A DNA stretch of 64,000 nucleotides from Metallyticus violacea (GCA_030762175.1 CM060843.1:28168501-28232500), one strand, 5' to 3'; shown: positions 23,713-36,744, counted from the first letter of the stretch. Program-made: numbers and translations. The notes: generated from the sequence alone by a model not told the origin.

Positions 23713-24408
23713 CAGAGGGTGCCAAAAATGCTTCAAGCGAAGAAAAAACTGTTTAACATAACAAAACTGAATTCACACAAACAGAAAATGATGAGCACTA
23801 ATCATCTTAGACCTTTACAGTTGCAACAGTTGCTCAAAATGCCCACCATCAGCGTCGATACACTTCTGAGTACGTTGAACTACTGATTGAGCAACGTTTG
23901 CGAAAGTGTCCTCAGCTATTGCAGCATATGCCGTTTCTCCCGAAGTGCTTCCAATGTAGCTGGTCGCCCAGATCTGTCCTTGTGAACATCTCATACGTTT
24001 CCAAGAGTATCAAATTTGTCTCGAATGCGTGCAATTGTTACTCTCGTTGACGGTTCTGTTCTATACACACGTCTCCATTGCCTCTGAACTTCAACAACAT
24101 TCTCGGTTTTCCAATACCACTTCAAACTTACTTTCCGGTGTTCAAACGATAATCTTGGCTTCATTTTGTTGTTGCAACGCTGGCATAACGTAATGTGAGT
24201 CACTTCTGTTCACAGAACATCATACGATAGTCTTGATTTCATTTGTTCGTTGTTGATTTATCTGTGACGTAGCAACGCTATCATAATGTGAGTCACATCT
24301 GTTTCAGAACATCATATTACACATTTCTGTTGTTTTTCGGTTCAACTTTGACATATATTAAATAGATATCTAATGTTAAAGTGTGTATACATTTTTTGGC
24401 ACCCTCGG
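23713..24408 (-). mobile_element. Internally deleted Tc1-like transposon, 'GAGGGTGCC' family, copy 2
   Basis: The best-preserved ends of the family: CAGAGGGTGCCAAAAATG on the left and TTTTTTGGCACCCTCGG on the right, with TA on both sides (23711-23712 and 24409-24410). The minus strand encodes MKPRLSFEHRKVSLKWYW, then TENVVEVQRQWRRVY and RVTIARIRDK, and then jumps to the GRSG... region and the C-terminal TAFANVAQS-like segment. The catalytic centre is deleted. Confidence 0.85.
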
Positions 24409-24419
24409 TAGTGTCGCAA

Positions 24420-24660
24420 AGGCCCTCCATTTTCCAAATTTCATTTTGTCCTATTGTCACAACATTCTCAATGCACTAACACCAAGTGCAAATGTCTTTC
24501 TACCAAAGGCCAAACATCTGGTAGTTTGAATGTTTTGTTATTTTCGGTAACGTACTTTCAAATTACTCCAATCACATCTATGGGGTTTAGCATACGGCAA
24601 TAAGGAAGGAGTTGTGCAACTTGTTTTGCCGATGAGTCTGTTACATGTGTATAATATTTA
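24420..24660 (-). mobile_element. DDE transposase fragment, same family as 41119-44010
   Basis: The minus strand gives LLPYCRMLNPID, then KYVTENNKTFKLPDVWPLVE. It matches the C-terminal LPPYHCDLNPIE...K.YV...N.TFKL.DV pattern of an insect DDE protein with a Tc1-like fold. The acidic catalytic residue after Pro is Asp rather than Glu here. Only the C-terminus is kept. Confidence 0.6.
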
Positions 24661-25719
24661 TGTCTTACATTAGCGACCCCTACAATCTCGGCTTTCAGAC
24701 ATCTTTATGTGAAGAATGATGAATATTATGAGACATATGAGTGAATTCAGATGTGATGCTGGCTGGCAATGTCAGTGTGGATTACTTTTCGGCAAATTTG
24801 TTAAACACATCTATATATTGTTTTCTTAACACTTTAGCTCTTTTGTGTTCAATTGAACTTTCATCACGATATGCCATTTTCCTTTATTTAACCACACAAC
24901 TATTTTTATTCTGACACGAATGAATAAAGCTATTGCAGGCGATGTATTTTATGAATATAAGATATTATATATGTAATCACAGTATGTTACCCATATGTAC
25001 TCATAGACTGTGCACTGTTTTTGTGCGAGTAGAATGGCATGTGGTTAATGTTTACATTAGGACTTATTCCAAGAATGAAAGAAGTATAGCGTTAAAATGT
25101 ATTACAGTAACGTGGAGCTTCGCACAGTTAGTGTTTTCATTTCCTCAACCCTGAATGGAAGTTTAAATACAGTCTATAACTAATGTTTCCTCATTGTGTT
25201 TCATAAATTAGCTTTAGACCATATCATTTTTAGAAAATGTTCGCACTCTCAAATGAAAGTTATAAGCTACCACTATCTTTTGAAAATAGCTGACTAGAAT
25301 AAAAATGAACTTATAAAGAAATTATCTTCTTGACTGTAATGGAGGCTAATTAATGCATTACACGATATACGCATAATAAGTTAAATATGCCGAACTATTC
25401 TCCAATTTCCTTGCAAATCTCCAAAGCATATAACTTGAAAATCAATAATTTTCAAAACACCATTAACTTCAATTATTCTAATGTCAAATTATCTGCATAA
25501 GAGACTATGGATTCATTTAAATTAAAAGATTTGTTAATATCAAAATTAATAAAATGTTTTTCAGCTTGCTTTTGCTCCGATTTCCTTCAAATAGTTTTAA
25601 GAGAAAGAAAAAGCAGCGCCTCGCCGACTTCAGCGTGTAGTTTTTCCGGTTAAGTTTGCCATTTTTGCAATGATTGCCTACTCTCTCTTACTTTATGCAG
25701 CCCCGAGGTACCGCTTCGT
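24661..25719. other. No gene recognised
   Basis: AT-rich. The first ~220 bp may belong to the preceding transposase, but no motif is clear. Confidence 0.4.
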
Positions 25720-26345
25720 CTTTTATGAGAAGGTCGCTACATTATTTTTGAAATACTCAAAAATAATATTTGGCAATGTACACAACGCTGTATTATCGGA
25801 GTCATTTTTAAGTACCCGTGACGGACAGTACTTCTTCATGACAGCATAATCGCTCACCTTGAAGGTAGTTCCTGAAAGGAAGAAGTTACATTGTGCCAGT
25901 CGGAAAGGCTTAAAATGCTCTCTAAAACTGTAAAAGTTGGCAGAAGAATTGTCATGATGCAACAAAATAGATAGCCCTTGATAGATCTTGTACATTGTGA
26001 GAATGAACTTTGTAAATGTTCTCTCGTTCTCTAGAATACCGGTCACCAGTTGAAAAGAAAATGATGAGCACTTTCATTTCAGTATTTTATGCCTATCGAC
26101 TTTCAGGAAAGATCCAGATGGAAGGCTAGGGTTTTGCTTCAGAATCAAACTGATAGATCAAAGTTTCATCTCCAGTGAATGTCAGTTACCGCTGAGACTT
26201 CCCAATGTTGAACCTTTGAAGCATTTCTTGGCACCTTTCCATCTGCAGAACTTCTGTCTTTTGAACTTGTTTTCACTCATAGTGTTCTTCAATGACAGAA
26301 ATGTTGTATGAACTGATCTTGGGAACCAACTGTAAATCTTGGATC
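25720..26345 (-). mobile_element. Mariner-like transposon remnant (copy F)
   Basis: The minus strand reads FTGDETLIYQFDSEAKP (about 26180-26130), the first catalytic block. It is followed by ILLHHDNSSAN (about 25965-25935), the second block, and then a shortened PFRLAQCNFFL (about 25900-25870) where the third catalytic Asp is Asn. The spacer between the second and third blocks is deleted to about 15 residues. A SINE-1 lies at its upstream end. Confidence 0.65.
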
Positions 26346-26360
26346 TTCTCTGACACGTGA

Positions 26361-26660
26361 CAATCCTGGTGGTATAGTAGTAACCATACTTGCCTCTTAG
26401 ACCCAAGATCGCGGATTCAATCCCGGCCAGGGCGATGACCTTTTTCGCGCTTAAAAATCCCAAGTATGGTTTCCTTCGGGAGGGAAGTAACGCCGTGGGT
26501 CCCGGGGTCGTCATTCACGGTACGTAAAAGAACCTCAAGCCTGAAAGAAGAGGCTTCTGATCAAAATTTATTGGCCCTTTCATGCCTTTAATTGAATGGG
26601 ACGCTGACGATCTGAGATGTTAAAGAGCGTCCGTAAATAAACCAAATATTAGTACTACTA
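26361..26660 (+). mobile_element. SINE-1, full length, diverged
   Basis: It starts CAATCCTGGTGGTATAGTAG (A box) and has a B box GGATTCAATCCC, AAGTATGGTTTCCTTCGGGA, and the tail AGAGCGTCCGTAAATAAACC. It is flanked by CTCTGACACGTGA (26348-26360) and CTCTGACATGTGA (26661-26673), a 13 bp duplication with one mismatch. Confidence 0.93.
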
Positions 26661-26673
26661 CTCTGACATGTGA

Positions 26674-27619
26674 GATGTTGTCTTCGTCAATACCAGCTGT
26701 TAGACTGCAGCTTCTCCCTTCGTTTTCCAAGAGATGCCCCCCCCCCTTCCGTCTTAAATTCGCCGAACCAACGTACTTTTAAAATTATACCCCATGGCTC
26801 AAAATATATTCTTTCGATTTCCATTACTTTACTCAATATATTAGCATTTCACAAACCTAACTACACAGACAAAAATGTATATTATGCCAATAATATTCAA
26901 GAATGAGACATTTTGCTGCACTATTTCAAACCATTCCTCGCGTTTAAAAGTGACCCTCGTAGCATGTGTAAAGGGGAGTTCACTGTGGTTCGTTGATTTT
27001 TGTTGCTAACAGAAACTGTACAACTCCTCGCTACTTCAAACAAGACAAAAGAAGTACGATAATAAAATCGTTCATTACTGTTGTTTCAATTACAATAATG
27101 TTAACGTACTACGGCTCGAAAGTGCGAATAGACATTGAACTTGTTAACAGATTCAAATGGCCCGCACTAGCGCGTGAAACCTAAATCTATAACGCAACAA
27201 GTTCTCAACGAGGAGCAAAATCAAAGTCGGTCTCTAGCGTGTAAGTTAAAGTATTGATTGTTACTCAAGAACTGAAGATACTACAATATTTAAAGTGAGA
27301 GGCGGCTGAACCGTGAACACATTAACTTTAAATATACAGAAAAAATGTTAACCAAGCTTTAATCGCATTTATTCACTATAACTATATCTGGACGATGATT
27401 TATAAAGCCTAAGGATTGAGTCAGAATTGAGGAATATTTCGGAATAGGCAAGATTAATTTGGAACTGGCGGAAATAATATATGAAATTAACAGTGTTTAA
27501 AATTTATAAAAAAAAATACTAATATACCATAACAATACTGTTTCCATAATATTTGAAAACTGTCCGTGCAAACTGGAAGAAGACATATGGAAATATCTAT
27601 TGCAAAAAGAGTAATATAC
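26674..27619. other. No gene recognised
   Basis: AT-rich, with a C run at 26738-26746. It may include the diverged upstream part of mariner copy F at its left edge. Confidence 0.4.
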
Positions 27620-27795
27620 TGTGCCATAACCATTGTTTAGATTTCTAGAAATAATCATCATTTTGCTTTAATCTGATTGGTGGTTTGAAGTCTCTCCACT
27701 TAAAGGAAGCAATCAGTTGGAGAGAGATTACCAAGCAGGTCCGAAGTACTGGTGTAACATCTTGCGCTCGGCGGAATCAACTCCAGAACATTTAC
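27620..27795 (+). repeat. Left arm of a ~180 bp imperfect inverted repeat
   Basis: Shared segments with the complement of 28195-28390 occur in the same order: TTTAGATTTCTAGAAA, GCTTTAAT.TG.TTGGT, GGTTTGAAGTCTCTCCA, GAGAGATTACCAAGCAGGT and CGCTCGGCGGAA. The arms enclose about 400 bp. Confidence 0.7.
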
Positions 27796-28194
27796 GTCAT
27801 TTATATCTAGTATGTAACTGTAATTTTGTTTGATAACCTGAAAGTATGCAATAAATTTATAATATGATTTAATGAATTATAGATATCCAATTTAACAAAA
27901 AGTCATCTTATGATCCTTTTTGTGTGAATGTGATAATAATCATGTACAGCGTTAGTTAAACCCCATAGGGTTACATTTTATACATCGTAGGTATGTGATA
28001 TCTTTTAGTGTAGTGGCTGGGTTCCTCATTTTCTCATGTTTTGGTTTCATTTGGTCTAAATTAATAGATTACCTTCAGATCAAAATGGTGAGTTTACATT
28101 TACGAAACTAAATCGTTGTAAAGGTAGTTGTTAATCTAACTACATATTTTCTTTTCACGTGACATTTTGTACTTTCACAATTACTAATGTTTCT
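27796..28194. other. Loop of the inverted repeat; no gene recognised
   Basis: AT-rich sequence between the two arms; no transposase motif. Confidence 0.4.
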
Positions 28195-28390
28195 GTTGTG
28201 CATGTTCTAATTTGAGCTCGTTCCGCCGAGCGGAAGGTGTGACAATACGTCCAACCTGCTTGGTAATCTGTCTCTAATTGTTTAACTGTCAACGTTCCCC
28301 GTGGTTCCTTTATATGGAGAGACTCCAAACCAGCAATTAAGTAAAGCACAATTCGGTTGTTTCCAGAAATTTCTAAGTAACGGAAAATCA
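28195..28390 (-). repeat. Right arm of the inverted repeat
   Basis: Less decayed than the left arm. It carries a 78-codon minus-strand frame (28155-28391) with YLIAGLESLHIKEPRG and TYCHTFRSAERAQ. The left arm gives the related LIGGLKSLHLKEA. This could be a duplicated exon or pseudogene rather than a transposon end. Confidence 0.65.
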
Positions 28391-29739
28391 ACCGACATTT
28401 TTAATTTCCTCTAATAATACTAAATCAACAAACTATAGCAATTTAAATAATACGTACGGTACAATATAATTTACATTTTCATGATCAATTACCATTAGCC
28501 CAAGATTATAATGATCCACATTATATTTAAGAAAAATGCTGTATATAGATGAAAAGCGGGTTAAAATATAAAACAAAATATCTACAATTGAGGGTGGGTC
28601 GCAAAATTCGATACTGGAGGAAAGAGAGCAACATTGTGAACAATATGAATACTTATTTTGGAATTATATTACATAGTAAACAATAAGATAAAAAGCGTAT
28701 AAGAAGACGGAAATAATTTCAACTTTAATTGGTATCATGGGATGAAAAGAAATTTAAATCACAAATATATAAATCCATAGCAAGAAAAATAAATACAGGT
28801 ACATATTTATGGGTCAGAAGCACAACACTTTTCTATTAACGAGAACATAAGACTGTTGACATTATGTGATTACTGATCGGTTACCTTACTTCGTATACTA
28901 TGGTCCTTCTCATTGAACTCTGAAAACTCTAAGCAGATAATTAAAAATGTTTTACGAACAAGTGTTTAGGTAGCGAGTGTAATGCTATAAGTATAACGTA
29001 TGATGAAACGTAATACATAGCTTCAATTCTTTCCCCATCACAGTTTCGTTTTAATTGGGCGCTGTGGTATCATTTACGGAGAGACTCTTTAGGTTTCTAA
29101 TTGGCTCAGTTTTAATGGCTAGCTTTGCAAATGGAGTGGTTTAAACTTAGATCTCTTCTTAGTTCAGAGGAAGAATGCGTTAAGATTTTTGCAAACTAAT
29201 GGCGTTTCTTGCTCTAACAAGAATTGTTTTAAAGGGCATGATATGGTTCTTCCGTATGTATTGGATGTTATCATGAGGAAAGTGAAATTCCTTTTAGATG
29301 AAAAAAGGTTAATTGTACTGCTGCAGCTTTAATTTAGGTTATTTCCAAGAAGCGAAGAGCTTTGTTGATATATAGATTGCTCAGAAATTTGGAAGAAGTG
29401 GGTTTTGAGTACTTTACAGTGAACATACTTATACTTTTGTCGATCCAAATTTGGGTTTGTGGAAGTTTTGGGGCAGTGTAAAATGCAGGAATACAGTGCA
29501 AAAGCAATGCTAATAGCAATTGTTAAACTCAATATTTCAGCCTTCATCTGTACAACAGCAGGGTTCGTTTATTTCCTTGTTGTTGAGGAATTATGCTTCC
29601 ACATTTCCTCCACCTTAGGAATATTAGCCATAATAGTGAAGCTAGAAATGGATGTTTTATTGTGAGCATGAAGAATATCCTGGAATAATAACATCAAAAA
29701 CACAATTATTGGAGAGTTGAGAACGTTGAGAAATGTATA
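28391..29739. other. No gene recognised
   Basis: AT-rich. A 68-codon frame at 29459-29665 is hydrophobic but unassigned. Confidence 0.4.
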
Positions 29740-29935
29740 GGTGGTGATTTAAAATAATGGCAACTTGAATGGGACGGTCACTGAATGAGAAAGTCGGTGG
29801 AGAGAGTGCCTAAAATATCAATGGATACCCGTAGAAGGGAGAAAACGTGGAAGACCCAATATGGCAGCAGAAAATGTCCTCAATGATGGGAGGAAAAATA
29901 TTGGAAGTATGGGGAAAGAATGTTAGAAAAGTCTT
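29740..29935 (+). mobile_element. LINE ORF2 C-terminal fragment
   Basis: The plus strand reads NNGNLNGTVTE in one frame and LEWDGH..RKSVERV in another, followed by WIPVEGRRKRGRPNM-like sequence. This is the common W.GHV.RM...R......W.P...R.RGRP..RW ending of several LINE clades. Two frameshifts and stops show decay. Confidence 0.6.
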
Positions 29936-31122
29936 AATAGTCTTTATAAAAATCTTTGCTTGCATTTTATTACAAAGATGCTGCAGCACCCGGAAGGCAA
30001 GACACGACGCGGAAGTTTCCTCATATAGCTAAATAACCATTTGGTTTTACTGTTAAATGGTTATAAAGCTCTCATATATTTATTACTGACATATTTCATT
30101 AAAGGTTTGCTTTTATTTTATTATTTACTAGCATTCCGTTTACATTTTAAAGTGCATGTAAATTTCCCACAATATCACAAAGCTCTATATATCCTACTAT
30201 TAACTCAGCCTTGATAGAAAATAACTGCCAGTTACTTCATTTAATATATGTGATAATTTTTATTTTAACATCGTTTCCGATAAATGTTTAAGATTTAGAA
30301 GACAACAATTAAGATGTTTCAAACATAGTTTCATTTTTATGCGCATTTTCTAATTCTCAGAGTAGTGGTGAATCCAACTAATAGACAGCAAATAAATTAT
30401 GAGAAATAAAGTCGCTCAGATCTTATTGTTTGCAGTCTTACAGCTCTGGAGGAAAATGTATATTTAATTTAAATCTCTTTCTGGTGCATGAGTGCTAAAC
30501 AGTTTGCGTGCCAATCAGAAAACTGCTAAATGCACCATATACAAGCAAACTCGAGTTACTTCTATGATCTCAATTAACCAACATGTATCTGCTGCACGTA
30601 AGCGTGCAACAAACGAAGGGATATACAGCAAAAAAGGTTGATATCGATCAAAACAACGGACTATGGCACTCTTCCGCATGGTGTTCAAATAGACTAAATG
30701 AAGTAATGAAAACTAACTCCTTCATAGCAGTCGGCAGAAGTACCTATCAGAGCCATAATAAATACGTATAGTCGTCATCAAATCATATAACAATAAGCAC
30801 AGTTAATCAAGTTTTCTTGCAGAAATACGTGCATTTACAGCATATATTTTGCACAGCTGGAACTAGCCCGTCGTCCAGGTTAATGTATACAGGAATAAAT
30901 ACGACTTCCTTTGTATATGACGATTCTTGCAGATAAATATTAGTGTAGTGTTGCTCTTTTTTAAGCAAATGTTTTTAATTGCTTACTGTTTAAACACATA
31001 TATAGATAATTCATTGTACTTGGAGGCGTTTCGCAAGATAAGTCTCCTTCTCTGCGTGTTAAAACTTGTTTTGTAGTCTTGGGAGGTCAGTTATTTTGTA
31101 TTTCAATTGCAGGATACACATG
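29936..31122. other. No gene recognised
   Basis: AT-rich spacer between the LINE fragment and mariner D. Confidence 0.4.
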
Positions 31123-32680
31123 TACGAGGATAGGTCCATACGGCTCCAGCCTAACCATTTTCTAGAATGAATAGTGTTTAACGTCCGTTTTTACTACAGA
31201 GGCACCACAGGAGATGTACAGTGATGAAACATGAGATGAAATGATATATTGGGAAAGGATTTATTTTTAAGGAAGGAATCGTTCCAGGCCTAAGTTTACG
31301 GTATCTCCCCGGCATTTGCCGTTTATGAGGATTGAGGACTACCTGGAAAAAACCTCAGTCAGGGAGGACGGTCCTGGCGGTATTCGAACCGAGACCTCCC
31401 CCTCACGAGTCCGCAACTTAATGACCTAGGCCAACCGTTGCGGTAGCATTTTCTAGGTATGATGAATACAAAAACTATATTTCACTTTTCAATACAGGTA
31501 GCATTTATTACAATACACTTCTCACATCTTTGAATTAACATTTCAATCCCCCTCCCCACCCGCCCAAAAAGTCAGAAGTCTTGTCTGCAAAATGGGCATA
31601 AACAGCAACCATCACTTCGTTACACTTAAATTTCCTTCCTCGAAGGTCCTTCTTGAGTTTTGAGAAGAGGAAATAGTCACTGGGAGCTAGATCTGGGCTG
31701 CAGGATAGATAGTCAATTTCCTTGAAGCCACATTTCTTCACAGCTTCCTTTGCAACAAGAGCTGTGTGCACAGGCGCGTTGTCGTGAAGAAGGCGCACAC
31801 CACCACTCAGCTTTCCTTGCCTTTTCTCTTTGATGGAAGTACGTAGTCTGTGCAGTAGACCAGCATAGCACTCCCCATTTACTGTGGTGTTCCTCTCCTT
31901 GAAGTCAATTCCTTCATAGTCCCAAAAGATTGCAGCCATGAGAATCTTGGTTGACTGAGTGATCTTGGTCTTTAGAGGTGGTTCTTCAACAGGTTTAAGT
32001 CACTCCATTCTCTTTTGGGCAAGGGATCATAGTAAAAGACCATATTTTCATCTCGTGTAACAATGGTTTGCAGAACTTCTCTGTCGTTGGCACGGCAGAG
32101 CTCCAAAAATGCCTGACAATAGATAACTCGTTGCTGCTTTTGAACTGAGGAAAGAAGTCTAGGCACCCATCTTGCACTAACCTCATTCACGTTTAAATGT
32201 TCATGAATAATTCAAAGGGCTGTTGTTTTAGAAAGGCCCAACCTTGCTGCTATTTCTGTAACTTTGAGCCTCCGGTCTTCCATAATTTCTTTTTTCACAA
32301 GAGCGACGTTTTCGGGAGTGAGCACCTCCAAGGATCGACCTGCACGCTCTTGTCTTCAATGCTTTCTCGACCCATTCGAAAAAAGTTTGCCCCATTCTTT
32401 CAGGGTAGGATATGAGAGGGATACTTCCCCATATACACCGTCTAATCGCTGTTTAATTTCATTTGCAGTAAGTGCTTCTTTTGTGAAGAACTTAATGACA
32501 GCTCGATATTCCATTTTGAACTGCACATGGCCTTCTTCGTGCAACTATATCTGAACAGCTGAACACAGCGAAGCGAAGTTACAGCTGCATTATTTACTTA
32601 ACACATACGGTATAACACCAGATAAGGGTTTTGTGAAGGCGATAAGTCTTATCGGCGAGGCCGGAGGGTAGGTCCAAGAA
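31123..32680 (-). mobile_element. Mariner-like transposon (copy D), dead, carrying a SINE-2
   Basis: The same family as copy C but longer at the 5' end. On the minus strand: MEYRAVIKFFTKEALTANEI (near 32515), RLDGVYGEVS, a NEVSARWVPRL block (about 32190), the DENMVFYYDPLPKRE block (about 32060), MAAIFWDYEGIDF (31939), LLHDNAPVHTALVAKEAVKK (about 31800), and SPDLAPSDYFLFSKLKKDLR (about 31700). The second-to-third catalytic Asp spacing is 34 residues. Frameshifts occur near 32350 and 31960. The 3' end TACGAGGATAGGTCCATA is at 31123 on the plus strand; the 5' boundary near 32680 is uncertain. Confidence 0.85.
31166..31446 (-). mobile_element. SINE-2, full length, inserted in mariner D
   Basis: The minus-strand copy is flanked by a perfect 10 bp duplication CATTTTCTAG (31156-31165 and 31447-31456). 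It interrupts the 3' untranslated end of mariner D just inside its terminus. The B box is intact (GGTTCGAATACC on the minus strand). Confidence 0.93.
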
Positions 32681-34270
32681 TAAAATACATTGTGTGTATG
32701 TTTAATAGCTATCCAGCTTGTTATGAATGCGTATTTAAAAGCTAATTTCAACAGTCTAACTGTGAACGTGGAAAAAGCGACGTCAGTTTGTAAGATGACA
32801 AAGATTCACAATGCAGAGTACCTTGAAATATTTTTCATAATAAAGCGGGAATGTCCCGGCACAAATCTATCGCGAAAGGTTCCCTAACAGAAAAGCGCCT
32901 TTTAGGTAATCTTTAAAGTTTGTTGATATTTATGATTATATAATTGTAATAGTCTCATTAAATAATCTTATCTCAAGCTTTTTGTTTACATTATTTTATG
33001 TCTAATTTTCATTGTGAATAATTCATTAATTCTATCGTGCATCAAGAGAACTGTACGTTCGTTGTTATGGCAGCCGAGAAGCTAAGAAATTAACAGCAAA
33101 TCGTAAATTCCTGTGTTGCAAAAAACACGATCTTTGTCGGCAAGAAAATAAATCAATTAATGATGCCTAGCTCAATGAATTTGTTCCTGTACAATAATGT
33201 ACATGGCTTAAATAGTAGGGACGGCTTGGGTGTTCCGCGAGATCGAATTCCAAGTGCGCATGTCACGAAATCGACTCTATTACCTGTATTCCTCTTTAGA
33301 TGACTTTGAAATAAAGGAGCAACACAACTGAATACAAAACGAGAACATTTATTGCTACAATTTTCATACATTAAAAAGCAATCACGTGTAAAAACAATAA
33401 AAAGTATTATTATTATCATCATCATCATCATTATTACTGTCGAACGTGCGCATTCCGAAATATTTACTATTGATGCTAAACTTTAAGTCATAATGTTGGT
33501 GGCGGTCGGCGATTATGTTGGCACTGCCCGCTCTTGTGAAATAAAGCTTGCGATAATTTTCTGGTTGCACAGTTTACGACAATAATACAACTTTTGATAC
33601 CGTTTCTGATTCATCTGAACAATTTTGAACAAACAACGCTAAGTTCCTAGTGATGAGTTTTTCACTACTAGACATTTTAAAAACACTGAAAAGTATTCCA
33701 AAATATTAATACTGCTACTAAATCAAAGCATGTGTCTTTTATTATTATAATATCAGGTTACGTTAGGATGTTTCTAGGTTATAAAATATTATCAAAGATG
33801 AATATAGAAAAATCGATGTGGTATTTGTGCAGTGAAATTTACTCCTCGATAATAGTTTATTTTATATGTAATTTTGCAGAACTCCTCGCATATCTCTTTG
33901 CAATATTCTTCTCTCCTTCCCCGCTTGATTATCGAGTAATCGGAACCACATGGTAAAGCTGCTGTAAAGCGCAGAGATCTGTCATTTATGGTGATTATAA
34001 AACAGAGCTCACCAGTTTATTAACCCAACTTTTTACATCAGAAACATTTACCACGTTTGCATGTCGGATTCAGATCAATTTAAATACACTTTCTGGATTG
34101 AATTAGAATGTAGTGCATGGTCGTTTATATATTTTTCAATCCATGCTGAAAAATGTTACAAACTTCTACATAAGTTTTCAGGTTCGTTAACCTGGCCAAT
34201 TTTATTCTATGTTGGATAATCTGATGAATAATGTATATAACAGCGAATTAATTATTAATTGAAGATGTAA
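32681..34270. other. No gene recognised
   Basis: AT-rich, with an ATT/ATC microsatellite at 33405-33434. A more balanced stretch at 33150-33310 and 33480-33560 (minus-strand frames of 92 and 62 codons) could be exonic but shows no motif. Confidence 0.45.
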
Positions 34271-34682
34271 AATTTAAAAAAATTAAACGGACATAGAACG
34301 TTAAATGGAATAAAACAATAGACATGAGTATTGACATGAGTATTTTGTGCATATTTGTGAAATGACGATTGCCTGTTATAAAAATGGCTACGTTAGTGCG
34401 CATTAACATACTCATTTCGATCTCAGTAAATCGTTTACATGCATCTCAGTCCGAATTGAATCCCATTTCCTTGCCCAATTAATTTAAAAAAATGAAACGG
34501 ACATAGAACGTTAAATGGAATAAAACAATAGACATGAGTATTTTGTGCATATTTGTGAAATGACGATCGCCTTTGTTATAAAAATGGTTACGTCAGTGCG
34601 CATTAACATACTCATTTCGATCTCAGTAATTCGTTTACATGCATCTCAGTCCGAATTGAATCCCGTTTCCTTGCCCAATTAT
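34271..34682 (+). repeat. Tandem duplication, two units of ~200-210 bp
   Basis: Unit 1 starts at 34271 and unit 2 at 34481, both with AATTTAAAAAAAT. They share AACGGACATAGAACGTTAAA, AACATACTCATTTCGATCTC and CAGTCCGAATTGAATCCC with only scattered differences. Unit 1 has an extra 12 bp copy of GACATGAGTATT. The high identity compared with the SINEs implies a recent duplication. Confidence 0.93.
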
Positions 34683-35201
34683 TTAGAAGGACGAATTGGC
34701 TCGTTTACATGCACATGCACATTTTCAATCCGGAAAGCGTAGTCAAATCAATTTGGGTCCTATGCAAATGTATTAATTGTAATTAAGAATCGTCATATTT
34801 TAACACAAAGTAGGGATTTAGGATAAAAAAATAATAAAAGTGATGCATATAAATGTTCCACCATCAAAACCACCAATAAAGAACCAAAACGAACAACAGA
34901 GTTAAAAAAAAAAAGATCGCTATTTACTCACCTTAATTAAAGTACTGTTCTAATTAATTATTTTTTACAATTTCAGTGACAAATGCTGGAATTCCAGTAT
35001 ATTTTGAAGATAATGAGTACTTAATTAATGAATCCCAAATTCTATATTTAAAAATTAATAATGATAGTCCGCGACATCAGTTGTATTCATGAGAAGTGTA
35101 CCCAACGGAATTTTAGGAGCGACACCATCAAAGGTGCCGTCACACGCCGTTACTACTGTATACACTATGAACAAATCATTTTCCAGCATATATTTGTAAA
35201 C

Positions 35202-35204
<3 letters not shown>

Positions 35205-35241
<37 letters not shown>
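35205..35241. repeat. (TA)n microsatellite
   Basis: About 18 TA units. Confidence 0.95.
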
Positions 35242-35244
<3 letters not shown>

Positions 35245-36695
35245 AATTTTCATTCATGTACGTATAATATTAAGGAGCTATAACAATATATTCAAATATA
35301 ATAAATAAAGCATTCCAGGAAGTTAACAAATGAAGGCTATTCAAATCTGCTCAACTGCTCTCAGCAAGAGAAAGTGTACACAGCAAGCACAAAATATTGT
35401 GTAATTTTGTTTATTACACTTGAACATGTGGTTTTCATTGTTCAATTACATTATTCCATTCAAATGTTTTCAATTGTTTCAACATTTAGTAACCACACAC
35501 AAACACAAGCATTAGAATACTTTGTTGAAATGCATGTTTTATAAAATCAGCAGCCATATAAACTGTAGAATAATTTTGTAATTACTGAAAAATGTCAACA
35601 TATATATAATTATTTTATTCAAAAGCAAGAAAGAAGATAAAAGAACCACAGGAGGCAAGCTTAAACATCACATTCAGCTGGATAAATACACAAGCAGAGG
35701 ATTATGGGCATAAATTTGAGATCAATTTGTAAAGAAGGGCATCATTGAGCGGTGAAGATCATGTTTGACACAAGAGAATCCGAAAATCAAAGGTTTTACA
35801 TCTGGAAGAACAATGGCAGATAGAATCAGATACCCTGAACTGATTATTGAATCTTATTAGCTGAATATCAGCTAATAATTAAAAATGTTCAATCAACATC
35901 TTAAAAGTATTATAATTTTTCACTTCCTGCACAGAATGAGTGCAATAGGGAGTTTTTTTCTAAAAAGTTAGCCCATGATTTGAAAATTTAATATTTTTCA
36001 CATTTTAATCTTCACACTTTATTGTAATTAAGGGCATGTTGACTTCCAAAAAAATGTATTTATTCTAAAGAAATAAATAGTTAACACAAATGCGATAATA
36101 ATCATTTCAAATAATCACCTGTACGAATTGTTAAAAGCCAGAGTCACAGAGGCAGTTTTAATCCAAAGCCGGGGTGGCTCAAGCATCCATTCGCCAGTTT
36201 TCATTAAATTATTTTAAAAGTCCTTAATTATTGTTAAATAATTTGTTAATTTATTTCATCAAAACAACATAATTAATTCAATTAACTTACTTAATTTAAC
36301 ATGGATTCTAAAATTGTATTTATATTGATCATGTTATTTTTAACATATAGGGATTAAAAACTACAATCAATCAAATGGTGAGCCAGGCATTATATTAATC
36401 TTATTTTATGTCATGTATGTACTAATAAGGAAAGAAGAATATGGGTATTTGAGCACTAAAGTTCATTTTTTGGTTTCAATCTTGACCGAATATATTCTTC
36501 TTTCCACTTTGATGCATAAGGGATCTGTATTGACAATACTACTATTCAATATTACCTTGTACTGCATATATAATTATATTCATGGTATTAATGTTAGACT
36601 GTTGCTGTGGTCTGGCTTATGCACAGTGGTAACTAATTACTGATTCCCAGTTCTTAGTCTTAAATGTATAAATGTTCTTAAAAAAAATACCACAC

Positions 36696-36696
<1 letters not shown>

Positions 36697-36743
<47 letters not shown>
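36697..36743. repeat. (AAT)n microsatellite
   Basis: About 15 AAT units. Confidence 0.95.
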
Positions 36744-36744
<1 letters not shown>

